This document shows, piece by piece, positions 7,895 to 22,369 of a stretch of DNA of 64,000 bases. The DNA is from Pseudomonas sp. KU43P (GTDB lineage: Bacteria; Pseudomonadota; Gammaproteobacteria; Pseudomonadales; Pseudomonadaceae): NCBI RefSeq assembly GCF_033095865.1, contig NZ_AP019365.1:316001-380000 (forward strand), in the 5' to 3' direction. Numbering within the stretch: the stretch's first letter is position 1; each line of letters starts with the position of its first letter. A program made the translations under genes and the position numbers. The notes below the pieces were generated by a model. It ran no database searches. It was not told where the DNA came from and was given only the letters and a program-made list of their open reading frames with translations.

Positions 7895-9092
7895 GGGGGA
7901 GCCGGTTTCGTTGAATTTTCAGGATGTGGAGGTGCGCTCGGTGCTTCAGGTCCTGGCGGACTATGCGGGCATCAACCTGGTGGCCAGTGACCAGGTGCAA
8001 GGCAACATCACCCTGCGCTTGCAGGATGTGCCATGGGACCAAGCCTTGGCACTGGTGCTGCGCAGCAAAGGCCTGGTGCGGCGCGAAGAGGGCAACGTGC
8101 TGTTGGTGGCGCCTGCGGGTGAGCTGCACGAGCAATCTTTCGGCGATTCGTTCGGGCAGGCACTCGATGCTCAGTTACTGCCTTTGCGCAGGGAGCTGTT
8201 TGCGATTCATCACGCTGATGCCGCCGAGCTTGCGGAGGTATTGCTGGCAGCGCTGGCGGACGATGGCATCCTCGCGGGGCGCGGTAGCCTGAGCGTCGAT
8301 GCGCGTACCAATACGCTGGTAGCGCACCAACCCGAGGAGCGGCTGGCCGAGTTGCGCCAACTGGTGGCGCAACTGGATGTGCCGGTGCGCCAGGTGGCAA
8401 TCGAGGCGCGCATTGTCGAAGCCAATGTCGATTATGAAAAAAGCCTAGGCGTGCGTTGGGGTGGCGCCTTGCATGAAGAAGTCGCGCGTATGGGCAAGGA
8501 TGTGTTCGTCGACCTTGGCGTGGAACGCTCCGGTTCAGCGGTAGGGTTGGGCCTGTTGCGGGGCGATGTATTGCTGGACCTTGAGCTCAGCGCCATGGAA
8601 AAGAGCGGCAATGGCGAGATCATTTCCCAGCCCAAGGTGGTTACCGCTGACAAGGAAACGGCGAGGATCCTCAAGGGAACGGAGGTGCCTTACCAGGAAA
8701 CCAGCTTGAGCGGCGCTACCTCGGTTTCTTTCAGGGAGGCTTCGCTGTCGCTAGAAGTTACCCCGCAGATCACCCCGGACGGCAAGGTCATCATGACCGT
8801 CAAGGTGACCAAGGACGAGCCGGACTTCGTCAATGCCTTGAACGACGTGCCGCCGATTCGCAAGAACGAGGTCAACGCCAAGGTGCGTGTGGCCGACGGT
8901 GACACCATCGTCATTGGTGGCGTGTACTCGACCACGCAAAACAATGTGGTCGACAAGGTGCCATTTTTCGGCGATCTGCCGTATGTTGGGCGGCTGTTTC
9001 GACGCGATGCATTACAAGAGAAAAAATCCGAGCTGCTGGTCTTCCTGACTCCGCGTATCATGAGTGACCAGGCGATTGCTGTGAGTCGTTGA
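7827..9092 (+). CDS. pilQ: PilQ/HofQ-like outer-membrane secretin, short form
   Basis: A protein of 421 residues with a signal peptide ([20 protein letters not shown]). An N0-like start ([26 protein letters not shown]), an N1 domain and the secretin domain follow (about 215-420; motifs [41 protein letters not shown]). The end [24 protein letters not shown] is the secretin signature. Full PilQ proteins run to about 700 residues and carry peptidoglycan-binding AMIN domains; those are absent here, as in HofQ (about 412). GGAGG lies 11 bases before the ATG. Likely the outer-membrane pore of a DNA-uptake or pilus apparatus. Confidence 0.88.
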   Translation: MKWLAIGMAAMLIPVHGLSASYKGEPVSLNFQDVEVRSVLQVLADYAGINLVASDQVQGNITLRLQDVPWDQALALVLRSKGLVRREEGNVLLVAPAGELHEQSFGDSFGQALDAQLLPLRRELFAIHHADAAELAEVLLAALADDGILAGRGSLSVDARTNTLVAHQPEERLAELRQLVAQLDVPVRQVAIEARIVEANVDYEKSLGVRWGGALHEEVARMGKDVFVDLGVERSGSAVGLGLLRGDVLLDLELSAMEKSGNGEIISQPKVVTADKETARILKGTEVPYQETSLSGATSVSFREASLSLEVTPQITPDGKVIMTVKVTKDEPDFVNALNDVPPIRKNEVNAKVRVADGDTIVIGGVYSTTQNNVVDKVPFFGDLPYVGRLFRRDALQEKKSELLVFLTPRIMSDQAIAVSR

Positions 9093-9096
9093 TTCT

Positions 9097-9615
9097 GTGC
9101 GAAATTTGATACTTGTAGGGCCCATGGGCGCTGGAAAGAGCACCATCGGGCGCCTGTTGGCCAAAGAGCTGCGCCTGCTGTTCAAGGATTCCGACAAGGA
9201 AATTGAGCTGCGTACTGGCGCCAACATCCCGTGGATCTTCGATAAAGAAGGCGAGCCGGGCTTCCGCGACCGTGAGCAGGCGATGATCGCTGAGCTCTGC
9301 GCGCTTGATGGCGTGGTCGTGGCAACAGGTGGCGGCGCGGTGATGCGCCCGGAGAACCGCCAGGCGCTGTACGCTGGCGGGCGGGTCATCTACCTGCATG
9401 CTTCGGTGGAACAGCAGGTCGGGCGTACCGCGCGCGACCGCAACCGCCCATTGCTGCGCACCGCCAACCCGGAGGCGACCTTGCGTGCCCTACTGGAAGC
9501 ACGCGATCCGCTCTACCGTGAGATCGCCGACCTGGTGGTGGAAACCGACGAGCGGCCGCCGCGCATGGTGGTGCTCGATATTCTGGAGCGCTTGCAGCAG
9601 TTGCCGCCCCGGTAA
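9097..9615 (+). CDS. aroK: Shikimate kinase
   Basis: A protein of 172 residues that phosphorylates shikimate at O3 in aromatic amino-acid synthesis. It has Walker [10 protein letters not shown] (8-16), the shikimate-binding SDKEIE and FRDREQ elements, GGGAV (about 77-81), and an RPLL lid. The GTG start lies four bases after the pilQ stop, so it is probably co-transcribed or translationally coupled. It is followed by aroB, as in many gammaproteobacteria. Confidence 0.96.
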   Translation: MRNLILVGPMGAGKSTIGRLLAKELRLLFKDSDKEIELRTGANIPWIFDKEGEPGFRDREQAMIAELCALDGVVVATGGGAVMRPENRQALYAGGRVIYLHASVEQQVGRTARDRNRPLLRTANPEATLRALLEARDPLYREIADLVVETDERPPRMVVLDILERLQQLPPR

Positions 9616-9709
9616 GCCGGGACTATTCTCGGCCAGCGCCGAGGCGAGGTTCAACGTTACCGCGTGGGTCGCTCAGCCGGCACCGCGCCCAAGTACATTG
9701 TGGGGATAC

Positions 9710-10807
9710 ATGCAGACACTAAAGGTCGACCTGGGCGAGCGCAGCTACCCGATCTACATTGGCGAAGGCCTGCTGGACCAACCTGAACTGCTGGCGCCGC
9801 ACATCGCCGGGCGGCAGGTTGCCATCGTGTCCAATGAAACCGTCGCACCTCTGTATCTCGACCGCCTGAGCAAGACACTCGGTGCCTACTCGGTGCTGCC
9901 GGTGATTCTTCCGGATGGCGAGGCCCACAAGAACTGGCAGACCCTGCAACTCATCTTCGACGGGCTGCTCGGTGCACGTCATGATCGCCGTACCACCGTG
10001 GTCGCCCTGGGTGGCGGGGTGATCGGTGACATGGCCGGCTTCGCTGCGGCTTGCTATCAACGTGGTGTCGACTTCATCCAGGTGCCCACCACCCTGTTGT
10101 CCCAGGTCGACTCCTCGGTGGGCGGCAAGACGGGGATCAACCACCCGCTGGGCAAGAACATGGTCGGTGCGTTCTACCAGCCCAATGCGGTGCTGATCGA
10201 CACTTCCAGCCTGAAGACGCTGCCCCAGCGCGAGCTGTCGGCAGGCCTGGCCGAAGTGATCAAGTATGGCCTGATCTGCGATGAGCCATTCCTCGGCTGG
10301 CTCGAAGACAACATGCAAGGGCTGCGTGCTCTGGAGCCTGTGGCCCTGACCGAAGCGATCCGTCGTTCGTGCGCGGCCAAGGCTGCTGTGGTTGGTGCCG
10401 ATGAGCGCGAGTCCGGCGTGCGTGCGACCCTGAACCTCGGGCATACCTTTGGGCATGCCATCGAAACACACATGGGCTACGGTGTCTGGTTGCACGGCGA
10501 AGCCGTAGCAGCGGGCACGGTGATGGCCCTGGAGATGTCCATGCGCTTGGGTTGGATCGACCAGCCTGCGCGTGATCGTGCAATCCGCCTGCTGCAGGAC
10601 GCAGGTTTGCCGGTGGTGCCACCACAGGAAATGACCCCGGCGCATTTCATGGAGCATATGGCGGTCGACAAGAAGGTGCTCGACGGTCGCCTGCGGCTGG
10701 TGCTGTTGCGCCAGCTCGGCGAGGCCGTGATTACCGACGACTATCCGAAAGAGATTCTTCAGGCCACGCTGTCGGCGGACTACCGCGCGATCGTGGCCCA
10801 GCTTTGA
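9710..10807 (+). CDS. aroB: 3-dehydroquinate synthase
   Basis: A protein of 365 residues that converts DAHP to 3-dehydroquinate, the second shikimate-pathway step, with NAD and a divalent metal. Signatures include [30 protein letters not shown] (NAD site), [18 protein letters not shown], and the metal-binding Glu/His residues in [22 protein letters not shown] and [10 protein letters not shown]. The ATG at 9710 follows GGGG and gives the standard [15 protein letters not shown] start. The 94-base gap after aroK has no terminator, so one transcript is likely. Confidence 0.97.
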   Translation: MQTLKVDLGERSYPIYIGEGLLDQPELLAPHIAGRQVAIVSNETVAPLYLDRLSKTLGAYSVLPVILPDGEAHKNWQTLQLIFDGLLGARHDRRTTVVALGGGVIGDMAGFAAACYQRGVDFIQVPTTLLSQVDSSVGGKTGINHPLGKNMVGAFYQPNAVLIDTSSLKTLPQRELSAGLAEVIKYGLICDEPFLGWLEDNMQGLRALEPVALTEAIRRSCAAKAAVVGADERESGVRATLNLGHTFGHAIETHMGYGVWLHGEAVAAGTVMALEMSMRLGWIDQPARDRAIRLLQDAGLPVVPPQEMTPAHFMEHMAVDKKVLDGRLRLVLLRQLGEAVITDDYPKEILQATLSADYRAIVAQL

Positions 10808-10822
10808 GGTTGTGACAGCGCA

Positions 10823-12436
10823 ATGACCAGTTTGCATGCCGATGAGGCGTTTCTCGACCATTACCAGTTGAGCCACGATCCGTTCGCGCCGCGTGTGCCC
10901 GGCTTCAAGTTCTTTCCCGCCCAGCGCAAGCCTGTGCTCGGCCAGTTGCACCACCTGGCCCGTTACAGCCAGCTGATGCTGGTGGTCACAGGCCCTGTAG
11001 GCAGTGGCAAGACGCTGTTGCGCCAGGCCCTGGTGGCGAGCACCAACAAGCAGTCGGTGCTGAGCGTGGTGGTGTCCGCCCGTGGCGCCAGCGATGCTGC
11101 CAGTGTGTTGGGCCAGGTGGCTCAGTCGCTGGAAGTCGCCCAGCCCGAAGTCCAGGCGATTCTGTCCAAGGTGGTTCAGTTGGCCTTGACCGGACAGGAA
11201 GTCTATTTGCTGGTCGACGATGCGGAACAACTCGACGAGTCGGCACTCCAAGCGTTGCTGGAATTGGCGGCGGGTGTTCCGGAAGGGCGCCCGCACGTGT
11301 TCCTGTTCGGTGAGCCGTCGCTGATTGCCGGGTTGGATGAGATCCATGTCGAGGAAGAGCGTTTCCATGTCATCGAGCTCGCCCCCTACAGCGAGGAAGA
11401 GACCCGCGAGTACCTGGAGCAGCGCCTGGAAGGTGCCGGCCGGGGCATCGAGGTGTTCAGCCGTGAGCAGCTCGTCGATATCCATGAAAACTCCGACGGT
11501 TGGCCTGGCAACATCAACCAGGTCGCCCGCGATACTTTGATCGAAGCCATGATCGCCAGCCGTACCACGGCCAAGCGACCAGCCATGGGGTTCAAAATGC
11601 CTAAGAAACACGTGCTCGCGCTGTCTGCTGTCGTCGTGGTGGCCGTTGCTGCTGCGGTGCTCATGCCCAAGAAAGGCGACAAGGCCCCCGCCGAAGCGCC
11701 GACGGCCCAGGCTCAGCTGCCTCTGGGCGACGGCAAGTCCAACGGTGGTAACCCTGCCATCGAATTCTCCGGCTCATCGCAGCCGATGCCACTGCCGCTG
11801 GTTGGCCAATCGCAGCCAGTGATGCGAGAGCCGCTGGCCCAGGCCGCCGGCATGGGTGATGGCGAAGAAGGCGGCCCGGCTGACAATACTGCGCTGCAGC
11901 CAGGCAACCCGCCACCTACCGTGACCACCACCGCACCTCCACAAGGCGTGGCTGCCGGCCCGGCACCTACCATGGCCCAGTCGACACCTGTAGCGCCTGC
12001 CCAGCCGGTTGCCCCGACGCCCAAGCCTGTTGCAACTCAGCCTGCCAAGCCGGTTGCACCTGCCAAGCCGGCCCAGGCGCCGACTCAGGTCGCCGCAGCC
12101 AAGCCCGCTCCCAAGGCTGCCGAAAAAGCTACCACAGGCGGCACTGGCAACAGTGGCTGGTATGCCGGGCAGAAACCTGGCAATTATGTGGTACAGATCC
12201 TGGGTACCAGCTCCGAAGCGTCGGCCCAGGCCTTCGTCAAGGCGCAGGGTGGCGACTATCGCTACTTCAAGAAAAACCTGCAGGGCAAGCCGCTGTACGT
12301 CATCACCTACGGCAGCTTTGCCAACCGTGACGCAGCGGTCGCTGCAATCAAGAACTTGCCAGCGAAGGTCCAGGCTGGTAAACCTTGGCCACGTACCGTC
12401 GCCAGCGTCCAACAAGAGCTGGCCTCGGCCCGCTGA
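10823..12436 (+). CDS. damX: DamX-like cell-division protein: AAA ATPase, membrane anchor and SPOR domain
   Basis: A protein of 537 residues. The N-terminal 230 residues are an ExeA/MuB-like ATPase with Walker A GPVGSGKT (about 59-66) and Walker B YLLVDDAEQL. One membrane helix (about 260-280) is followed by a long Pro/Ala/Lys-rich periplasmic linker with repeated PAKPVAP-type units, then a SPOR domain (about 455-530, NYVVQILGTSSEASAQAFV..). SPOR domains bind denuded septal peptidoglycan. E. coli DamX lacks the full ATPase; the fused form is usual in pseudomonads. It starts 15 bases after aroB and ends the pilM-aroKB operon at a terminator. Confidence 0.9.
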   Translation: MTSLHADEAFLDHYQLSHDPFAPRVPGFKFFPAQRKPVLGQLHHLARYSQLMLVVTGPVGSGKTLLRQALVASTNKQSVLSVVVSARGASDAASVLGQVAQSLEVAQPEVQAILSKVVQLALTGQEVYLLVDDAEQLDESALQALLELAAGVPEGRPHVFLFGEPSLIAGLDEIHVEEERFHVIELAPYSEEETREYLEQRLEGAGRGIEVFSREQLVDIHENSDGWPGNINQVARDTLIEAMIASRTTAKRPAMGFKMPKKHVLALSAVVVVAVAAAVLMPKKGDKAPAEAPTAQAQLPLGDGKSNGGNPAIEFSGSSQPMPLPLVGQSQPVMREPLAQAAGMGDGEEGGPADNTALQPGNPPPTVTTTAPPQGVAAGPAPTMAQSTPVAPAQPVAPTPKPVATQPAKPVAPAKPAQAPTQVAAAKPAPKAAEKATTGGTGNSGWYAGQKPGNYVVQILGTSSEASAQAFVKAQGGDYRYFKKNLQGKPLYVITYGSFANRDAAVAAIKNLPAKVQAGKPWPRTVASVQQELASAR

Positions 12437-12495
12437 TACCTTCCGGGCGGCAGCACCCCGCCGCCCAGTTGCTGAGCGAATACTGACTTTCGTCT

Positions 12496-12527
12496 AGCCT
12501 GCTGCGCCCGAGCGCGGCAGGCTTTTC
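12496..12527 (+). terminator. Intrinsic terminator after damX
   Basis: AGCCTGC (12496-12502) pairs with GCAGGCT (12517-12523), extended by an inner GCGC/GCGC pair and followed by TTTT. It closes the pilM-to-damX unit and separates it from gltB. Confidence 0.7.
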
Positions 12528-12639
12528 TGTCCCAGACTGCCGGCCACAAGCCTTTCTTGCAGTCATGGCTGAAACGCTTCAGACTCGAGCTGATCCGCTA
12601 TCACGGAATCTGGCGCAAAAACATTCAAAATAGCGACAT

Positions 12640-12668
12640 AAATTTTCAATGGTGAGACATGAAAATTT
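12640..12668. promoter_or_regulatory. Dyad upstream of gltB
   Basis: AAATTTTCA (12640-12648) and TGAAAATTT (12660-12668) form a perfect 9-base inverted repeat with an 11-base spacer, in an AT-rich stretch 142 bases before gltB. The spacing is typical of a dimeric regulator site, but the binder is unknown. The rest of the 373-base gap 12437-12809 holds the damX terminator and an unrecognised gltB promoter; no gene is seen. Confidence 0.4.
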
Positions 12669-12809
12669 GTGAGTATCGCTGTCGCTGTGCAACAATGGTT
12701 TTCCATGGCCACCGCAAAAAAGCTGGCATTTGATCGGCGTGGATGGTAAGTGGTTGTACTAAAAAGAGATTTACCTCCGTTGAGAGGTGAACCTGGTGAG
12801 AAAGTGTCT

Positions 12810-17255
<4,446 letters not shown>

Positions 17256-17259
17256 CAAC

Positions 17260-17319
17260 AGCTGCAAGTGACGGCCCTGTACGCGGGGCCCGTCGTGCTC
17301 AAGTGATCGTCTTGCAGCT
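17260..17319 (+). other. Intercistronic hairpin between gltB and gltD
   Basis: AGCTGCAAG (17260-17268) can pair with CTTGCAGCT (17311-17319), enclosing a smaller GGCCC/GGGCC hairpin. There is no T-run. It may affect relative gltB/gltD expression or mRNA stability. Confidence 0.35.
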
Positions 17320-17358
17320 TGCAGCCTGAGGCTGGCAACTGCGGTAAAGAGGTTTTGA

Positions 17359-18780
<1,422 letters not shown>

Positions 18781-18800
18781 TTTTGGCTGAACCGGCCCCA

Positions 18801-18868
18801 TCGGCGGCAAGCCGGCTCCCACAGGTTCTGTGCGGTACTTGTGGGAGCCGGCTTGCCGGCGATGAGGC
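18801..18868. repeat. REP pair (inverted, P. putida type)
   Basis: GGCAAGCCGGCTCCCACAG on the left and its inverse GTGGGAGCCGGCTTGCCGGC on the right, separated by about 15 bases, form a long cruciform in the gltD-hemE gap. The same core recurs at 31.5, 36.8, 38.3, 43.7 and 63.4 kb. Confidence 0.9.
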
Positions 18869-19008
18869 CCTCAGCAACAACCTGCCACCCCGAGTTGTAT
18901 ACAAAATCGCTTGATCCAACGCATCCAATAGACAAAACGCATGGTCTCATCCGTGCCTTTTGCGCTGGCGTCTGAGAAAATGCCCGCACTTTTTTGCCGG
19001 ATGCCGAC

Positions 19009-20073
19009 ATGACTGCCCTGAAGAACGACCGTTTCCTGCGTGCACTGCTCAAGCAACCCGTAGACGTCACCCCGGTGTGGATGATGCGCCAGGCTGGCCG
19101 CTATCTGCCGGAGTACCGCGCCAGCCGCGCCAAGGCCGGCGACTTCATGAGCTTGTGCATGAACCCGCAGTTCGCCTGCGAGGTCACCCTGCAGCCGCTG
19201 GACCGCTATCCGCTGGATGCGGCGATCCTGTTCTCGGACATCCTCACCATTCCTGACGCCATGGGCCTTGGCCTGTACTTCGAAACCGGCGAAGGCCCGC
19301 GTTTCAAGAAAGTCATCAGCACGCCAGCCGACATCGAGGCTTTGCCGATTCCCGATCCGCAGAAAGACCTCGGATATGTGATGGACGCCGTCAGCACCAT
19401 TCGCCGCGAGCTCAACGGTCGCGTACCGCTCATCGGTTTCTCCGGTAGCCCTTGGACGCTGGCCACCTACATGGTTGAAGGCGGCTCGTCCAAGGACTTC
19501 CGCAAGACCAAGGCGATGGCCTATGACAACCCACAAGCCCTGCACCTGCTGCTGGACAAGCTGGCCCAGTCGGTCACCAGCTACCTGAACGGCCAGATTC
19601 TCGCCGGTGCCCAGGCCGTGCAGATCTTCGACACCTGGGGCGGCAACTTGTCGGCGGCGGCCTACCAGGAGTTCTCCCTGGCCTACATGCGCAAGATCGT
19701 CAGTGGCCTGATCCGCGAGCACGAAGGCCGCAAGGTGCCGGTGATCCTGTTCACCAAGAACGGCGGCCTGTGGCTGGAAAGCATCGCCGAAGCCGGTGCG
19801 GATGCGCTGGGTCTGGACTGGACCTGCGAGATCGGCGATGCCCGCCGCCGTGTCGGTGACAAGGTGGCGCTGCAAGGCAACATGGACCCGACGGTGCTGT
19901 ACGCCAAGCCAGAAGCCATCCGCCACGAAGTGGCACGCATTCTGGCCAGCTATGGCAAAGGCACTGGCCACGTATTCAACCTGGGGCATGGTATTACTCC
20001 CGAAGTCGACCCGGAACACGCGGGTGTGTTCATCAATGCGGTCCATGAGCTTTCAGCGCAATATCATCAGTAA
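19009..20073 (+). CDS. hemE: Uroporphyrinogen III decarboxylase
   Basis: A protein of 354 residues that decarboxylates the four acetate groups of uroporphyrinogen III to give coproporphyrinogen III in haem synthesis. [13 protein letters not shown] (about 24-36) carries the conserved substrate-binding arginines. [23 protein letters not shown] and [14 protein letters not shown] are the other family motifs. The ATG at 19009 gives [14 protein letters not shown]; an in-frame TTG 15 bases earlier is less likely. Monocistronic, with a strong terminator. Confidence 0.98.
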   Translation: MTALKNDRFLRALLKQPVDVTPVWMMRQAGRYLPEYRASRAKAGDFMSLCMNPQFACEVTLQPLDRYPLDAAILFSDILTIPDAMGLGLYFETGEGPRFKKVISTPADIEALPIPDPQKDLGYVMDAVSTIRRELNGRVPLIGFSGSPWTLATYMVEGGSSKDFRKTKAMAYDNPQALHLLLDKLAQSVTSYLNGQILAGAQAVQIFDTWGGNLSAAAYQEFSLAYMRKIVSGLIREHEGRKVPVILFTKNGGLWLESIAEAGADALGLDWTCEIGDARRRVGDKVALQGNMDPTVLYAKPEAIRHEVARILASYGKGTGHVFNLGHGITPEVDPEHAGVFINAVHELSAQYHQ

Positions 20074-20090
20074 GCTTTTCAGCACAAGAA

Positions 20091-20114
20091 AACCGGCCCA
20101 GAGCCGGTTTTTTT
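20091..20114 (+). terminator. Intrinsic terminator of hemE
   Basis: AACCGGC (20091-20097) pairs with GCCGGTT (20103-20109) over a CCAGA loop and runs into seven T. It marks the left border of the LPMO and type II secretion block. Confidence 0.92.
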
Positions 20115-20263
20115 CAAACTCGCCCTATTCCTCGTCAACTTCTGATTTCACCTACTTAGTTGCTTTGCATACCTCCTTATTGTCTCGGGGTTCCTGTCAG
20201 GCGGCTCAATGACGTGTCGTCGAGCCTCTAGATCTACCACCAGAGATGCAGTTGGAGGTATTT

Positions 20264-21733
20264 ATGAGTTTGAATGGAGTATTCAGCAAGCGGCTGTTAG
20301 GCAGCAGCGTCTGGCTGGCCATTGCAGGTGCAGGGCTACATACGCAATTGGCCAACGCTCATGGCTACACCAGTGAACCGCCCTCGCGGGCCTACGCGTG
20401 CAGGTTGGGGCTAAATACTGGCTGTGGTCAGCCGATGTATGAACCGAATTCTGTTGGTGAGGCTCCGAAAGGCTTTCCTTCCGCAGGCCCCGCTGATGGC
20501 AAGCTAGCCAGTGGCGGCGTCAGGCAGGATTTTGCCTTGCTTGATGAACAAACGGCCAATCGCTGGCATTTGACTTCAATCAAAGGTGGAGCCATCGCAT
20601 TCGACTGGTACTACAGCGAAGGGCATAACACTACCGGTTGGGAGTACTTCATCACTAAAGCGGGTTGGAACCCTAACGCTGCGTTGAGCCGTGAAGCATT
20701 CGAATCCACGCCATTCTGCAAAGTGGACGGGCACGGCAAGCCGGCTCGCGGTGAGGGCGTACCTACCAATGGACCGGCACCCGAAAAACATCGCTGTACA
20801 CTGCCGGCTGACCGTGTTGGTCACCATGTGATTCTTGGCATCTGGACTATCTCCAACACTCCTGCAGCGTTCTACAACGTCATGGACGTGGATATCCAGG
20901 CTGACGGCGGTGATCCGCAATGGCCTCAAGTCGGTTCCATCACGCCTCACAATGACCTGCAGGCAGGTGACAAGGTCAAGGCGCGAGCTTTCATTTCCGG
21001 CGTGGAAAGTGAGCCGCACAGCGTCACGGTGAGCATCGACAGTGCGAATGAAGGTATTGGTGCCAACTGGTCGTACAAACTCGCCCAGCGCATCAACGAA
21101 ACCCAATCTCAGATCAAGTCGGGCCAGCGTGATGAGAAGGGTAATATTCAGCCGGTACATGGCTCTAACCTGATCTTTGCCAACGTCGACAGTGGTGTGA
21201 CCAACTACCAACTGGATATCGACAGCAAGCCGGGCGATGACGCGTACCTGCACCTGCATGACCTGAAAGCCGACTACACCCTGACTGACGGCAAGGGCAG
21301 CGTTGATTTCACCCTAATGACCAACCGCAAACTGCAGGTTACCTCGAAGTTGTTCGACGCGAACAACAACCAGGTTGGCCATGTACGTCAGCAGGTTGAG
21401 GTCGGCACAGCGCCTGTCGCGCTGGAAGCGAACAGCTCCGCTGGTAAACATCTACTCAAAGTAGTCGGTGTGGACAAGCAAGGCCGCGAAATGCTGCAGC
21501 AAGAGCGCGAAGTTCTGTTGCTGGAAGGCGGTGACGCGCAATACGACTTCGTGTACCCACAGTCGATGGCCGCTTACAAAGAAGGCACGCGGGTGCTGCA
21601 GGGCAAGACCGGTGAGGTCTTCGAGTGCATGCCATTCCCTGCTGAGGGCTGGTGCCGCATTTACTCCGAGAATGCCAACAACTACGAGCCGGGTGTTGGT
21701 AGCAACTGGCAGGACGCCTGGATCAAGCGCTGA
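20264..21733 (+). CDS. gbpA: GbpA-like lytic polysaccharide monooxygenase (AA10) with chitin-binding module
   Basis: A protein of 489 residues. The signal peptide ends ...LANA, so the mature protein starts with His33 in HGYTSEPPSRAYAC. In AA10 enzymes this N-terminal His is half of the copper histidine brace; SEGHNTTGWEYF supplies the second His. The AA10 domain runs to about residue 205. GbpA-type middle domains (about 215-415) follow, and then a CBM5/12-like module (about 425-489) with YKEGTRVLQG, FECMPFPAEGWC and NYEPGVGSNWQDAW. Likely an oxidative chitin-active enzyme or adhesin. GGAGG precedes the ATG, which supports this start over an in-frame ATG at 20246. The gene lies directly before gspC, so it is a natural type II substrate. 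Third-position bias looks weaker than in its neighbours. Confidence 0.93.
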   Translation: MSLNGVFSKRLLGSSVWLAIAGAGLHTQLANAHGYTSEPPSRAYACRLGLNTGCGQPMYEPNSVGEAPKGFPSAGPADGKLASGGVRQDFALLDEQTANRWHLTSIKGGAIAFDWYYSEGHNTTGWEYFITKAGWNPNAALSREAFESTPFCKVDGHGKPARGEGVPTNGPAPEKHRCTLPADRVGHHVILGIWTISNTPAAFYNVMDVDIQADGGDPQWPQVGSITPHNDLQAGDKVKARAFISGVESEPHSVTVSIDSANEGIGANWSYKLAQRINETQSQIKSGQRDEKGNIQPVHGSNLIFANVDSGVTNYQLDIDSKPGDDAYLHLHDLKADYTLTDGKGSVDFTLMTNRKLQVTSKLFDANNNQVGHVRQQVEVGTAPVALEANSSAGKHLLKVVGVDKQGREMLQQEREVLLLEGGDAQYDFVYPQSMAAYKEGTRVLQGKTGEVFECMPFPAEGWCRIYSENANNYEPGVGSNWQDAWIKR

Positions 21734-21868
21734 TTGAGTGCGCTGGCGCCATGCTTGAGTGGTGCCAGCCTCTTGGTGGATTCTTTGTATGCATGAGCAA
21801 ACAGACTTCTGGCAGCAGGCTCTGCTTCTTGAGCCTCGTGGCCGGCGAGTGTTGCGCAGGATGCTGCC

Positions 21869-22369
21869 GTGATCTTGTGGTCGCCAAAAATGCTGTGGCT
21901 GATCGCTGCTCTGCTGGCCATTGCCGCATTGGTTGTCCGAGAAGCCCGTTATCGCGCAAGCCCAATGCCGCTGGCGAATGATGCTGTCGTCGTGGCGCCT
22001 GCCCCTCAACAAAAGCCATTCGCGGCAGACGCATTGCGCCTGGCGTTCGGCTTCCAGCCGGCAAATGAGCCGCAGGCAAGAGAGTTGACGCTGAAGCTCA
22101 AAGCCAGCTTCGTCTCCAGCCGCGGTGAGGCGCGGGCGCTGGTTGCCGGTTCGCAAGGCGAGGCCATTTACCGTATTGGCGATCGCCTCCCTGACGCTAG
22201 CGTGCTCAGGCGGGTGGACAACCAGTCCATAACCGTTTGGCTCGACGGCCGCGAACATCGCGTGCCCTTGGCTGCGAGCCAGCCATCCTTGCTTGTCCCT
22301 ACTGCTTCATCGAGCGCTGGTCGCCCGGTTTCTACCCTTGATACCCGCTTGCTGCGGGAGGTGCCTTGA
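21869..22369 (+). CDS. gspC: Type II secretion inner-membrane protein GspC, short form
   Basis: A protein of 166 residues with an N-terminal membrane helix (about 8-24) and a homology-region-like beta domain (about 70-140: LTLKLKASFVSSRGEARALV.., AIYRIGDRLPDASVLRRVDNQSITVWLDGR). GspC links the inner-membrane platform to the secretin. Typical GspC proteins are 200-300 residues and end in a PDZ or coiled-coil domain; neither fits here. The GTG start follows AGGA. The stop overlaps the gspD ATG as TGATG. Confidence 0.82.
   Translation: MILWSPKMLWLIAALLAIAALVVREARYRASPMPLANDAVVVAPAPQQKPFAADALRLAFGFQPANEPQARELTLKLKASFVSSRGEARALVAGSQGEAIYRIGDRLPDASVLRRVDNQSITVWLDGREHRVPLAASQPSLLVPTASSSAGRPVSTLDTRLLREVP

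Noticed and set aside
9719..11611. Open frame of about 630 codons antisense to aroB and damX
   Set aside because: Crosses two convincing genes and shows no recognisable domain.
11990..12130. Repetitive GCCAAGCCGGTTGCACCTGC-like stretch
   Set aside because: It encodes the Pro/Ala/Lys linker of DamX and is not an intergenic repeat or CRISPR.
21751..21981. Small Cys-rich open frame before gspC
   Set aside because: It overlaps the gspC start in another frame, and the GspC frame has a better ribosome-binding site and a membrane helix. No known small protein resembles it.
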